Notes under the pieces: generated by a model
The model's input: the letters and a program-made list of their open reading frames with translations, nothing else
Databases searched by the model: none
Told to the model about the DNA's origin: nothing
Origin: Micromonospora mirobrigensis
GTDB lineage: Bacteria; Actinomycetota; Actinomycetes; Mycobacteriales; Micromonosporaceae
Direction: 5' to 3'
Assembly: GCF_900091555.1 (NCBI RefSeq)
Contig: NZ_FMCX01000002.1
Span: forward strand, 558,001-622,000
DNA: 64,000 nucleotides
Program-made: the position numbers and the translations under genes
In this document: one piece after another, positions 1 through 11,483 of the stretch
How the letters are laid out: each line of letters opens with the position of its first letter
Numbering within the stretch: the first letter of the stretch is position 1

Positions 1-2547
1 GAGCGACAGCTGCGTCGCCGAACCGAGGTCCAGCGGTCCCGGCGTCGCCCACGGCGGCGGGGCGAAGGCGCTGAACGGGATCTCGACGACCCGGGGGTCG
101 GTCCCGGCGAGGGTCAGCGTGGTCTCCCAGTAGGCGCCCTTGGAGACGAACTGGACGGTCAGCTTCTGCCCGTCCGCTCCCGGCCGGACCCACATCCGCA
201 GGCCGGTGGTGCCGCGCCAGTCCTGCGGCTCGAGCAGGTTGTGGACCACCCCGGCGTACCCGCTGGAACCGGAGGTCCAGCTGAGCAGCATGCTGTGCCC
301 ACTGCCCTCCCCCGGCGGCGCCAGCGTCGCGGTGATCGGGTCACCGCCGGTGTTGCGCGGGTACGCGGCGGCCAGCTCCGCGTCCGACGGATAGGTGTCG
401 AAGTCGTCGACCAGCACGCCCGGCACGTCCGCCCGCGTGGTGAAGGTGACCGGCGACCCGGTCACCGCCGTCGAGCCGTACCCGTTGGTGGCGGTGACCC
501 GCACGTACAGCGTGGTCGCGGCGGGCCAGGCCGCGCGGGGGGTGTAGCCGGGGGTACGCAGGCCGGAGACGGCGACCAGCGGCGCGCTGAGGTCGGCGTT
601 CGCGGACACGGTCAGGCTGTAGTAGGCCGCGCCGGGCGCGGCGTCCCAGTCCAGGGCGGCCAGCCGGCTCACCCCGGTGGCCCCCGGCGCCGGCGCGGTC
701 AGCGCGAAGGCGCCGGGCGCCCCGGTGGCCTGCCGGGCGGAGGCGGCGGTCAGCGCCACGGAGGTCACCGCGGTACGGGAGTGGCGCGGCCACACCACCC
801 GCATTCCGTCCACGCCGGACAGTCGCGACACGGTGAGGGTGTACCGGCCGGGGCCGACGCGTTCGATCCTCGGTCGCACGGCGTGCCAGCCGGTGGCGCC
901 GTCGGCGGAGACCTCGATCGCCACCTGGGGACGCCCGGCGGAGGCGACGGCGACGGTGGCGGCGGTGATGTCGTCGCGCCGGTACCGCAGCTCGCCGCCG
1001 CTGCCGCGCTCCGGGGCGACCAGCACCCCGTCACCGGAGGGCGTGCGGCGCAGCGAGTCGCTGTGGCCGGCGGTGACGAACCAGTCCTCCAGCGGGTCGA
1101 CCACCCGGTCGGTGGTGGGGCCGGTGGTCACCGGGGTGGAGACCCGAACGACGGCGCCGGCCGCGTCCAGGGCCACGACCCGGTAGGTGACCGTGCCGGC
1201 GGGGGTGGTCAGGTCGAACCAGGGGGTGTCGTTGTCGGTCACCGGCTCGTCAACGCTGACCGTGGCCCAGGCCGTGCCTGGCCCGCGCCGCTGGACGAGG
1301 TAGCCGGCGGCGCCCGCGGTGCCGCGCCAGCGCAGCGTGTTGAAGCCGTAGGTCGCGGTGATCGCGGTGATCAGCGGCCGGTCACCGGTGACCCGCGGGG
1401 CCGGTACGCCGGACATCCTGCCGGCGAAGCGGGTCAACGCGGCCACCACGTCGCGCATCGCCGGCGTGTCACCGGGGTGGTGCACGGTGAACCCGTCGCC
1501 GTGCGGCACGTAGCCGTGGTGGTCGTGGCGGCCGAAGAGCGACCAGAACAGCGCTCCGCTGACGTCCGGGTTGGCCGCCACCTGGTCCAGCAGCTCGTCG
1601 GTGGCCTGGCCGGAACCGTACTCGCCGGCGATGTAGACCTTGCCCGCCGCCGTGGCCGCCGCGGCGTCCGCGGCGATCCGCTCCGCCGTCGGCGGGTAGT
1701 AGTGCGAATCGCTGATGTCGACGTACGGGGAGGCCAGGACCGCCGGGTCGACGCCGGTCTGACTGCCGGCGGCGACGAGCTGCCGACGGGCGATGCTCTT
1801 GACGAAGCGGGCGTTGTCGTTCACCCACTCTGGGGTCATCCCGTTGAGCTCGTTGCCCAGCTCCCAGGCCATGATGGTCGGATCGTCGGCGTACGCCCGG
1901 CCGGTGTAGCGGTTGACGTGGGTCAGCAGGTGCCGGACGTACTGCTGGAACGCGGCCCGGGCGGCGGGATCGGTGTAGAACAGCGCGCCGTTGTCGTCGG
2001 TGCTCAGGCCCAGCCAGCGCAGGAAGTCGTACCGGCCGCCGTGGTAGTACTGCCAGTTGTCGGTCAGCGGCACGACCAGCCGCAGGCCGAGCCGTCCGGC
2101 CTCGGCCACCGCGTAGTCCATGCTGTCGAAGGCGGCCTCGTTGAACTCGCCGAGTGCCGGTTCGAGCGACTTCGGATGGCCGGTGGAGACGCCGACGGTG
2201 TGCGCGCGGACCACGGTGGAGCCCATCGCCTTCGCGGTGGTCAGCCCGTCCCGGATCCGGAAGTAGGTGGGGCGGTCGACGGTGGGCGGGTCGGTCGGGT
2301 CCACGCCGCCGACGTTCTCGTCGAGGCCGAGCCAGTACTCGTTCGGGCCGGCGAAGCGGAACGGCCGCCCGGCGAGGCTCAGGTGGGTGCCGTCGCGGAC
2401 CACGAACGCGGCGGCGGGCCGGCGGGCCGGCGGGTCCGTCGCCGGGGTCGATCCGGCCGCGGCGGCCGGGAGCCCGGGAACGGCGACCGCCGCCACCAGG
2501 GCGGCGACCGCGATGCACCGGGCGGTCCGGCGGTGGTGTCGTGCCAT
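1..2547 (-). CDS. Secreted GH5-like glycoside hydrolase (mannanase/cellulase-type), 3' end outside window
   Basis: Partial: 849 codons are present and the frame runs off the left edge. It starts at an ATG with GGAGG about 7 nt upstream and begins with a Sec signal peptide (twin Arg, hydrophobic run, Ala-rich cleavage region, residues 1-30). Residues about 45-375 form a TIM barrel like GH5 mannanases and cellulases: WELGNE (about 227-232) carries the likely acid/base Glu and IAGEYG (about 303-308) the likely nucleophile Glu. Two fibronectin-III-like segments follow (about 375-460 and 605-700), then a beta-sandwich beginning VDDFDTYP that resembles a CBM11/galactose-binding module. It should act outside the cell on a plant beta-glycan. 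The GH5 family is inferred from these motifs; the exact substrate is not resolved. Confidence 0.8.
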   Translation of the reverse strand, partial: MARHHRRTARCIAVAALVAAVAVPGLPAAAAGSTPATDPPARRPAAAFVVRDGTHLSLAGRPFRFAGPNEYWLGLDENVGGVDPTDPPTVDRPTYFRIRDGLTTAKAMGSTVVRAHTVGVSTGHPKSLEPALGEFNEAAFDSMDYAVAEAGRLGLRLVVPLTDNWQYYHGGRYDFLRWLGLSTDDNGALFYTDPAARAAFQQYVRHLLTHVNRYTGRAYADDPTIMAWELGNELNGMTPEWVNDNARFVKSIARRQLVAAGSQTGVDPAVLASPYVDISDSHYYPPTAERIAADAAAATAAGKVYIAGEYGSGQATDELLDQVAANPDVSGALFWSLFGRHDHHGYVPHGDGFTVHHPGDTPAMRDVVAALTRFAGRMSGVPAPRVTGDRPLITAITATYGFNTLRWRGTAGAAGYLVQRRGPGTAWATVSVDEPVTDNDTPWFDLTTPAGTVTYRVVALDAAGAVVRVSTPVTTGPTTDRVVDPLEDWFVTAGHSDSLRRTPSGDGVLVAPERGSGGELRYRRDDITAATVAVASAGRPQVAIEVSADGATGWHAVRPRIERVGPGRYTLTVSRLSGVDGMRVVWPRHSRTAVTSVALTAASARQATGAPGAFALTAPAPGATGVSRLAALDWDAAPGAAYYSLTVSANADLSAPLVAVSGLRTPGYTPRAAWPAATTLYVRVTATNGYGSTAVTGSPVTFTTRADVPGVLVDDFDTYPSDAELAAAYPRNTGGDPITATLAPPGEGSGHSMLLSWTSGSSGYAGVVHNLLEPQDWRGTTGLRMWVRPGADGQKLTVQFVSKGAYWETTLTLAGTDPRVVEIPFSAFAPPPWATPGPLDLGSATQLSL

Positions 2548-2636
2548 CAGGGAACCTCCGTGGATGTCCGCCGCCCGTCGGCGGCGACCGGTCGACGCGT
2601 CGTCCACCTGGTGGAGCCGCCGCCGTCCCGTTCACT

Positions 2637-2648
2637 GAAGCGGTTCAG
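2637..2648. promoter_or_regulatory. Possible LacI-family operator upstream of the glycanase
   Basis: TGAAGCGGTTCA is an imperfect 12-bp palindrome with a central CG, the layout of LacI/GalR-type operators. It lies about 90 nt before the glycanase start. Sugar-responsive LacI repressors commonly control secreted glycanases in actinomycetes. No repressor gene lies nearby, so this rests on the sequence alone. Confidence 0.35.
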
Positions 2649-2842
2649 CATATCGACGTCAAGAACTGCCGCCGGGCGTTACCACACCGTTATCTACAGG
2701 CTGCCTCCACCTCAACAGACACCGGTCATAGACGTTACGGATCGCCCAGTCCCGGACCTGACGACCAAGCTGAACCGATTCATCGCACGTGCCGGATGGA
2801 AAATCACCACCCCGCTGGCCCGGGTCGTGCCAGGATCGTCGC

Positions 2843-3613
2843 GTGGCCGGTCGCGCGTTGAGCTTCGGAACGGTGGCCCGGGCATACGAGAGGTTCCGGC
2901 CGGACTATCCGTCCCAACTGGTCGACCTGGTGCTGGAGTACGCCGGCCGCCCCGTCCGGACCGCCCTGGAGATCGGCGCCGGAACCGGCAAGGCCACCCG
3001 GCTGTTCGCCCGCCGGGGCATCGACGTCACCGCGACCGACCCCGACCCGGCCATGCTGGCCGAACTGCGGGCCCACGTCCCACCGGGGGTGCGGACCGTG
3101 CGGGCCGCGTTGGAGGATCTGCCCACCGACCGGCGCTACGACCTGGTCTACGCGGCCGCGGCTCTGCACTGGACCAGGCCGGAGGGCCGGTCGTCCCGGC
3201 TGGCCGCGCTGCTGGAACCCGACGGCGTCCTCGCCTCGGCCGGCGGTCCGGTCGCGCTGGCCGACCCGGCGGTCGAGGAGGCCGTCCGCGTCGCGCGGAC
3301 ACCCTTCCTGACCACCGACGACGTTCCCTCCCCGGACGGCACCCCGCCGGGCGACGCCATGCAGTGGCCCGGCACGGAGCTGCAACGCTCCGGGTGGTTC
3401 GACGACGTCCGGCAGTGCGTGCTCCCCCGGCGGCTGACCGTCGACGCCGACGACCTCCTGGGCTACCTCGGCACCGTCTCGGCCTACCTCGCGCTGCCCA
3501 CGGCCGAACGGGAGCAGGCGTTCCGGGCGATCCGGCGGGTCCTGCCCGACACGGTGGAACTCGTCGCCGACCTCACCGTCCACCTGGCACGTCGCCGACC
3601 GCGACACCCGTGA
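2843..3613 (+). CDS. Class I SAM-dependent methyltransferase
   Basis: A 256-residue protein with a Rossmann methyltransferase fold. ALEIGAGTGKAT (about residues 41-52) is the SAM-binding motif I, TATDPDPAM follows as the acidic-loop strand, and DLVYAAAALHW is motif IV (the usual F/L-HW signature). The opening GTVARAYERFRPDYP is typical of small-molecule methyltransferases of the UbiE/SmtA type. I chose the GTG at 2843 because homologous sequence begins there; an in-frame ATG at 2789 would add 18 Arg/Pro-rich residues. The substrate is unknown. The gene stands alone, with a hairpin downstream. Confidence 0.8.
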   Translation: MAGRALSFGTVARAYERFRPDYPSQLVDLVLEYAGRPVRTALEIGAGTGKATRLFARRGIDVTATDPDPAMLAELRAHVPPGVRTVRAALEDLPTDRRYDLVYAAAALHWTRPEGRSSRLAALLEPDGVLASAGGPVALADPAVEEAVRVARTPFLTTDDVPSPDGTPPGDAMQWPGTELQRSGWFDDVRQCVLPRRLTVDADDLLGYLGTVSAYLALPTAEREQAFRAIRRVLPDTVELVADLTVHLARRRPRHP

Positions 3614-3730
3614 CCCGGCCGCCGGCCGGCACCACGGCGTGCAGCAGCGCGTCGGTGGTCGACTCCTGCGCCCCGGTCGTCACGTCGACACACCTCCCCG
3701 GAACTGGTCGATGACGTCGAATACTCTTCC

Positions 3731-3760
3731 GGCCCCGATTCTCGCGACCACTTCGGGGCC
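3731..3760 (+). terminator. Hairpin downstream of the methyltransferase gene
   Basis: GGCCCCGA and TCGGGGCC form a perfect 8-bp stem around a 14-nt loop, about 120 nt after the methyltransferase stop and upstream of the next promoter. There is no T-tract, as is usual in actinomycetes. Confidence 0.35.
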
Positions 3761-3810
3761 GACGGGAACTGCCGCCTGCGTTTGGTCCGAACGCTTTTCC
3801 GCTGCTGCGG

Positions 3811-3825
3811 TAGGGTCGCCGCATG
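3811..3825 (+). promoter_or_regulatory. -10 element of a probably leaderless gene
   Basis: TAGGGT (3811-3816) fits the actinobacterial TANNNT -10 consensus and ends 6 nt before the ATG at 3823. Transcription would therefore begin at or next to the start codon. No Shine-Dalgarno sequence is present. No convincing -35 box was found. Confidence 0.45.
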
Positions 3826-4398
3826 TCAGCCGACACCGACGCTCGTCAATTGCACGACCATGCCGTGAGCCGGCGTGGCCCCCTGACCATGGGCGTACTC
3901 ACCATGATCGTCTACGGGCTGGCCTGGCTGGTCGCCGGCGTCACCGGCCTGCCCGTCCCGACCGGCGTCCGCCTGGCCCTGAGCCTGGTCGGGGTGGTCA
4001 CCGCCGGCGCGGTGCTCATCGCCGGCGGACGGCTGCGTGCCCGGGGACCGGGCCGGTCCCGCCGCGTCCGTCCACACTCGATGCGCTGGTTCCACCTGGT
4101 CAACGTCGCGCAGACGGTGGCCATCCTGGTGGCCGTCCTCGCGCTGCTGCGGGCCGGCGCACCCGGGCTGATCGTGGTCGCGGTGTGCCTGGTCGTCGGG
4201 GCGCACTTCCTACCGCTGGCCAGGATCTTCGACGTGCCGGGGTACTGGTGGACGGGCGGGCTGTTGATCCTGGTGGCGGCGGCGGGCGCGGCGGCCTACG
4301 GCTACGGAGCGACCAACGCGACCGTACGTTCGGCGATCGGCCTGCCGGCCGCCGTCATCCTCTGGGCCACCGCGCTCGAGGTCTCCCGACGCGGCTGA
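3823..4398 (+). CDS. Small integral membrane protein of unknown function
   Basis: A 191-residue protein with a short hydrophilic N-terminus and about six hydrophobic segments, separated by an Arg-rich cytoplasmic loop (about residues 68-85). I do not recognise a catalytic motif. The length and layout resemble uncharacterised actinobacterial membrane proteins of the DUF7010 kind, but that match is a guess. It begins at an ATG directly behind a TAGGGT -10 element and has no ribosome binding site, so it is probably translated from a leaderless mRNA. It converges on the PIG-L deacetylase gene. Confidence 0.65.
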   Translation: MSADTDARQLHDHAVSRRGPLTMGVLTMIVYGLAWLVAGVTGLPVPTGVRLALSLVGVVTAGAVLIAGGRLRARGPGRSRRVRPHSMRWFHLVNVAQTVAILVAVLALLRAGAPGLIVVAVCLVVGAHFLPLARIFDVPGYWWTGGLLILVAAAGAAAYGYGATNATVRSAIGLPAAVILWATALEVSRRG

Positions 4399-4408
4399 GC
4401 CCCCGGTG

Positions 4409-4437
4409 GGTGTGGTTGTCGCGATGTTGTCCACACC
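4409..4437. terminator. Hairpin between convergent genes
   Basis: GGTGTGG (4409-4415) and CCACACC (4431-4437) can pair around a 15-nt loop in the 58-nt gap between the convergent membrane-protein and PIG-L genes. A stem of this size would work on both strands. Confidence 0.35.
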
Positions 4438-4456
4438 GCCGGCGCCCCGGGGACGT

Positions 4457-5284
4457 TCAGCGCAGACCGGCGAAGAGGTCGTCCTCGGGGGTCGGCGCGC
4501 CGGTGGTGTCACGGACCCGCACGAACGTCTCCATGCCCATCAGCTCGGTGAACCGCTCCTGCCCCAGTTGCAGGAAGAAGATGTTCTCCGCCTGGCTGGC
4601 GTGCGCGGCCAGCGACTCGAACTTCTGCCCGCCGTAGCCGCGGGTGTCCACCCAGGTGGTGATCTCCTCGTCCGGCAGGCCCAGCGCCGGCATGTCGGCG
4701 GACTCGTCCGGCTCCGGGAACTCGACGCCGATCTCCTTCATCACCCGGCCGAACTCCTCGAAGGCGCTGCGCGGCACGGTGGTCCAGTAGACCTTCGCGG
4801 GACTGCCGGCCAGCTCGACGGCGGCCATGGTGATCCGGTGCGCCTGGATGTGGTCGGGGTGGCCGTAGAAGCCGTTCTCGTCATAGGTGACGACCACGTC
4901 GGGCCGGTAGCGGCGGATCAGTTCGGCCAGCCGTTCGGCCGCCTCGGGCACGGGCGTGTTCCAGAACGCGTGGGGGGCGTCGTTGGTCGCCCACCCCATC
5001 ATCCCGGAGTCGGCGTAGTCCAACGTCTCCAGGTGGCTGACCTGCAACGCCTCGCAGCTCGCCGCCAGCTCCGCCCGGCGCATCGCCACCACGGCCTGCG
5101 GGTCGTGCCCCGGCTCACCCGGCTTGACCCCGCCGGGCCCGTCGCCGCACCGCCCGTCGGTGCAGGTCACGAGCACCGTGGTGATGCCTTCGGCCGCGTA
5201 CCGGGCGAGGACACCGCCGGTGCTGGTCGCCTCGTCGTCGGGGTGCGCGTGCACCGCCATCAGGGTCAGAGATCGTTCCGCCAC
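4457..5284 (-). CDS. PIG-L/LmbE family zinc deacetylase (MshB/Mca-like)
   Basis: A 275-residue protein. HAHPDDE near the N-terminus (about residues 12-18) supplies zinc ligands and the catalytic Asp of the PIG-L fold; YGHPDHIQAH (about 135-144) gives the remaining His ligand. The family removes acetyl or acyl groups from N-acetylglucosamine derivatives; in actinomycetes the best-known members are MshB and Mca of mycothiol metabolism. The C-terminal FVRVRDTT...DLFAGLR resembles that branch, but this gene has no mycothiol neighbours and I do not assign it to either. The GTG at 5284 gives the usual N-terminus (VAERSLTLMAVHAHPDDE); an ATG at 5407 would add 41 low-complexity residues. Divergent from helR. 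Confidence 0.8.
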   Translation of the reverse strand: MAERSLTLMAVHAHPDDEATSTGGVLARYAAEGITTVLVTCTDGRCGDGPGGVKPGEPGHDPQAVVAMRRAELAASCEALQVSHLETLDYADSGMMGWATNDAPHAFWNTPVPEAAERLAELIRRYRPDVVVTYDENGFYGHPDHIQAHRITMAAVELAGSPAKVYWTTVPRSAFEEFGRVMKEIGVEFPEPDESADMPALGLPDEEITTWVDTRGYGGQKFESLAAHASQAENIFFLQLGQERFTELMGMETFVRVRDTTGAPTPEDDLFAGLR

Positions 5285-5393
5285 CCCACCACCATACGAG
5301 GGCGTGCGGTCTGGCGGGGCACCGCGCGGCCGGAAGAAACGACCGCGGAAAAGGCGTGACCGCCCCCTCCATTTACAAGATATAGCGCACCCG

Positions 5394-5412
5394 GGGGCTT
5401 GCGGCAAGACCC
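5394..5412 (+). promoter_or_regulatory. Rifamycin-associated element (RAE) upstream of helR
   Basis: GGGGCTTGCGGCAAGACCC is a 19-bp interrupted inverted repeat that agrees with the RAE described upstream of rifamycin-inactivating and HelR genes in actinomycetes (recalled from the literature, not searched). It lies 77 nt before the helR start. A weak promoter may overlap it: TTGCGG (5399-5404) and CAGAAT (5424-5429). The known role is to switch on the downstream gene when rifamycins stall RNA polymerase. Confidence 0.8.
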
Positions 5413-5489
5413 GGGTGGTGCCGCAGAATCACCGCCTGCACGCCCCACCACCTGCGGAAACACCTGGCCTCACCGAACCGGGAGCTGCA

Positions 5490-7640
5490 TTGGATCCACT
5501 GACCGACAGCGCGTTCGCCCTCCCCGACCGGCTCGCCGCCAAGGCCGACCCGGCGCTGATCGCCGACGACGAGCGGCACTTCGCCGCCATCGCCCGCAGC
5601 CTGGCCCGGTCGTCGGCCGAGCTCTCCGACCGGCTCGACGCCGCGCGCCGGGCGCCGGGCGGCCGGGGGCGGCAGGCGGTGGAGCGGGACGAGGAGGTCC
5701 GCCGGCTCGCCGCCCGCCTGCGCGCCCTGCGCCGCTTCGGGTTGGACCTGTGCATCGGGCGGATGGTCGGCGCGGACGGCGCCGAGCCGGTGTACGTCGG
5801 GCGGCGGGGCCTCACCGACCAGGACGGCCGGCGGCTGCTGCTCGACTGGCGGTCACCCGCGGCCGAGCCGTTCTTCGCGGCGACCCATGCCGCACCGATG
5901 GGCCTGGCGAGCCGCCGCCGGTACCGGTGGACCGGCGGCCGGATCAGCGACTACTGGGACGAGGTCTTCACCCCGGAGGGGCTCGAGGGGCACGCCGCGC
6001 TGGACGACCAGTCCGCATTCATCGCCAGCCTCGGTGGCAGCAGGTCGGCCCGGATGCGCGACGTGCTCGCCACCATCCAGGCCGACCAGGACGCCATCAT
6101 CCGGGCCGGGTCGAGCGGGGTGCTGGTCGTCGACGGCGGCCCGGGCACCGGCAAGACCGTCGTCGCCCTGCACCGCACCGCATACCTGCGCTACGCCGAC
6201 CCTCGGCTCGGCCGCCGCCGGGGCGGCGTGCTGTTCGTCGGCCCACACCAGCCCTACCTCGCGTACGTCTCCGACGTGCTGCCCGGCCTCGGCGAGGAGG
6301 ACGTGCAGATCTGCACCCTGCGCGACCTGGTGCCCGAGGGGGCCGCGGCCGGGGTCGAGGCCGACCCGGAGGTGGCCCGGCTGAAGTCGTCGGCGGACCT
6401 GGTACGGGCCATCGAGGCGGCCGTCCGGTTCTACGAGGAGCCGCCCCGGGCGGGAATGACGGTCAGCACCGAGGACGCCGACCTGCGGCTGGACGCCGAC
6501 GACTGGGCCCAGGCGTTCGAGGCGCCGGACCCCGGCACGCCGCACAACGAGGCACGCGAGCGGATCTGGGACGAGCTGCTGGCCATCCTGACCGACAGGT
6601 ACGACGGCGACGAGCCGGACGACCGGCTGCACCGGTCGCTGCGGGCCAACCCCGAGCTGCGGGCGGCCGTCAACCGGGCGTGGCCGCTGCTGGAGGCGGC
6701 GGACCTCGTCGGCGACCTGTGGTCGGTCCCCGCGTACCTGCGCAGGTGCGCGCCGTGGCTCGGCCCGGACGAGGTGCGGAGGCTGCAACGCGCGGACCCC
6801 CGGGCCTGGACGCTGGCCGACCTGCCGCTGCTGGACGCGGCCCGGCAGCGGCTCGGCGACCCGGCGGCGGCCGGGCGGGACCGCCGCAACGAGGCGGCCC
6901 TCGCCGTCGAGCGGGAGCGGATGGCCGCGGTCGTCGACGAACTGATCGAGGCCCACACCTACGACGACGGCGAAGGGGTGCTGTCGAGCCTGCGTCAACT
7001 GGACCTCCAGGACGCCCTGCTCGACGAGGCCGGGCTCTCCACCGCCGACCCGGACCGGCTCGCCGGCCCGTTCGCGCACATCGTGGTGGACGAGGCCCAG
7101 GAGCTGACCGACGCGCAGTGGCAGATGCTGCTGCTGCGCTGCCCGTCGCGCAGCCTCACCGTGGTCGGGGACCGCGCCCAGGCCCGGCACGGGTTCACCG
7201 AGTCGTGGCGGGAGCGGCTGGAACGGGTCGGCCTGGACCGGATCGAGCTGGCCACGCTGAGCATCAACTACCGGACGCCGGCGGAGGTCATGGCGGCGGC
7301 CGAGCCCGTCATCCGGGCCGTGCTCCCCGACGCCAACGTGCCGACCTCCGTGCGCGCCGGCGGAACGGTCGTCCACGGCCGCGTCGCCGACCTCGAACGG
7401 ATCCTCGACACCTGGCTCGCCGGGCACGCCGAGGGGACGGCCTGCGTCATCGGCGCCGGTCCGACCCGGGCGGAGCCCCGGATCCGGTGGCTGACCCCGG
7501 AGCTGGTCAAGGGGCTCGAGTTCGACCTGGTCGTCCTGGTGGACCCGGAGACGTTCGGCGAGGGCATCGAGGGAGCGGTGGACCGCTACGTCGCGATGAC
7601 CCGGGCGACCGGGCAGCTGGTCGTCCTCAGCAGCTCCTGA
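5490..7640 (+). CDS. helR: RNA polymerase recycling motor ATPase HelR (rifamycin protection)
   Basis: A 716-residue SF1/UvrD-like ATPase. Walker A GGPGTGKT lies at about residues 214-221, the Walker B region DEAQELTDAQW at about 533-543, then VGDRAQARHG and LSINYRTP as helicase motifs. The N-terminal coiled region (about 10-90) that inserts into RNA polymerase in HelD proteins is present. The TTG start at 5490 has GGGAG upstream and gives LDPLTDSAFALPDRL, the usual HelR N-terminus; longer frames run into non-homologous DNA. HelD/HelR proteins pull stalled RNA polymerase off DNA, and HelR displaces bound rifamycin. The RAE upstream supports the HelR branch rather than housekeeping HelD. A strong hairpin follows the stop. 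Confidence 0.88.
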   Translation: MDPLTDSAFALPDRLAAKADPALIADDERHFAAIARSLARSSAELSDRLDAARRAPGGRGRQAVERDEEVRRLAARLRALRRFGLDLCIGRMVGADGAEPVYVGRRGLTDQDGRRLLLDWRSPAAEPFFAATHAAPMGLASRRRYRWTGGRISDYWDEVFTPEGLEGHAALDDQSAFIASLGGSRSARMRDVLATIQADQDAIIRAGSSGVLVVDGGPGTGKTVVALHRTAYLRYADPRLGRRRGGVLFVGPHQPYLAYVSDVLPGLGEEDVQICTLRDLVPEGAAAGVEADPEVARLKSSADLVRAIEAAVRFYEEPPRAGMTVSTEDADLRLDADDWAQAFEAPDPGTPHNEARERIWDELLAILTDRYDGDEPDDRLHRSLRANPELRAAVNRAWPLLEAADLVGDLWSVPAYLRRCAPWLGPDEVRRLQRADPRAWTLADLPLLDAARQRLGDPAAAGRDRRNEAALAVERERMAAVVDELIEAHTYDDGEGVLSSLRQLDLQDALLDEAGLSTADPDRLAGPFAHIVVDEAQELTDAQWQMLLLRCPSRSLTVVGDRAQARHGFTESWRERLERVGLDRIELATLSINYRTPAEVMAAAEPVIRAVLPDANVPTSVRAGGTVVHGRVADLERILDTWLAGHAEGTACVIGAGPTRAEPRIRWLTPELVKGLEFDLVVLVDPETFGEGIEGAVDRYVAMTRATGQLVVLSSS

Positions 7641-7662
7641 CCGTTCCCGCCGCCGCAGCGCC

Positions 7663-7705
7663 GACGGGCCCCGGTCGATCCGTCGCGGATCGGCCGGGGC
7701 CCGTC
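7663..7705. terminator. Bidirectional terminator between helR and katG
   Basis: A 19-bp stem with a single mismatch (7663-7681 with 7687-7705) around a 5-nt loop fills the 80-nt gap between these convergent genes. It should stop transcription from both sides. Confidence 0.75.
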
Positions 7706-7720
7706 GTGCTGGCTACCGGA

Positions 7721-10486
<2,766 letters not shown>

Positions 10487-10908
10487 TTAAGCCGGATGCG
10501 GCGCGCCGGGATCGGGGCGAGCCCGCCCGATCAGGTGAAACACCCGGCTGAGCTGCCGGTAGGGATCCCGCAGGCCCGCCTCGAACCCGACGGCCGCCAC
10601 GGCCGGCACGCCCGTTTCGGCGGGCGGCAGGTCCAGCCGGTCCGAGAAGAGCCACACCCCCTACCGGGCCTCGGGCGCGAGGCCGCCACGACGCGACAGG
10701 TCGGACAGGCCCTCGACGGTGTCACCGGGGTGTCGGCGCCGAGCACCCCCACCTCGCCGACGTCCAGGACCGTCGGCGGCGGCGGGAGGTGCCGCAGCAG
10801 CCGCGCGTGCAGGACGCACGTCCGCACCCGACCCTTCACCGAGGCGTAGGCGCCGTCGACGAAGGGCTCCGCCAGCGCGGCCCAGGGATCCTCACCCGGT
10901 GGTGGCAC
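10487..10908 (-). pseudogene. Decayed class I SAM methyltransferase
   Basis: The first 51 codons from the GTG at 10908 read as a methyltransferase N-terminus (AALAEPFVDGAYASVKGRVR, then PPTVLDVG, motif I truncated after the first Gly). The reading frame then turns into nonsense. A second frame nearer furA reads as a methyltransferase C-terminus (AVGFEAGLRDPYRQLSRVFHLIGR) and ends with TAA at 10487-10489. The roughly 100 residues between, which should hold the substrate and SAM sites, are missing. The gene is therefore a remnant created by internal deletion and frameshift. Its 3' end abuts the furA operator. Confidence 0.65.
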
Positions 10909-10911
10909 CGG

Positions 10912-11361
10912 TCAGGAGACCGCGGCCCGCACCAGCTCGGCGACCCGGCTCTGCACCGCGGGGGTCCACTTCCGCAGCGCGTACGCCACCGGCCACAGGT
11001 CACCGTCGTCGAGGTTGGCCGCGTCCTGGAAGCCCAGGGTCGAGTACCGGTAGTTGAACTTGCCGGAGTCCTGGAAGAAGACGACGATCTTGCCGTCGGC
11101 GTTGGCGTAGGCGGGCATCCCGTACCAGGTCTTCGGCGACAGCTGGGGAGCGACGTTCGTGATCGTCACGTGCACGCGCTCGGCCAGCTCCCGGTCGTCC
11201 GGTGCCATCTGCGCGATCCGGTCGAGCAGCGCCTGGAGCTCGTCGGCCCGCTTGGCGCCCTTGCGTCCCTCGGCGCGCAACTCGGCGGCGCGCTCCTTCA
11301 TCGCCGCCCGTTCCTCGGCGCTGAAGCCGTCCGACACGTCGGGGGAGGTCGTCGTGGGCAT
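10912..11361 (-). CDS. DUF1801 / YdhG-like protein
   Basis: A 149-residue soluble protein. The first 60 residues are Ala/Glu/Lys-rich helix; the rest matches the DUF1801 fold (iron-chaperone YdhG/frataxin-like group): APQLSPKTWYGMPAYANADGKIVVFFQDSGKFNYRYSTLGF. Family members are small proteins of poorly known function. The ATG at 11361 has GAAGGAG upstream. The stop lies 3 nt from the start of the decayed methyltransferase, so the two were probably once cotranscribed. Confidence 0.75.
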   Translation of the reverse strand: MPTTTSPDVSDGFSAEERAAMKERAAELRAEGRKGAKRADELQALLDRIAQMAPDDRELAERVHVTITNVAPQLSPKTWYGMPAYANADGKIVVFFQDSGKFNYRYSTLGFQDAANLDDGDLWPVAYALRKWTPAVQSRVAELVRAAVS

Positions 11362-11483
11362 GATCGGGCTCCTTCTCGCTGGTCGAGGCTCCGTGGTCCG
11401 GCTCCTGGAAAGAGGCTAGGACCGCCGGCGCGCGTGGTGCTTCTCGATTCCTGATCGAAGCCGGGAGCTCGGTCCCGGCGGGC

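Noticed and set aside
241..3714. A 1157-residue plus-strand frame across the glycanase and methyltransferase
   Set aside because: It has low-complexity Gly/Arg sequence and lies opposite or out of frame with two genes that have clear motifs.
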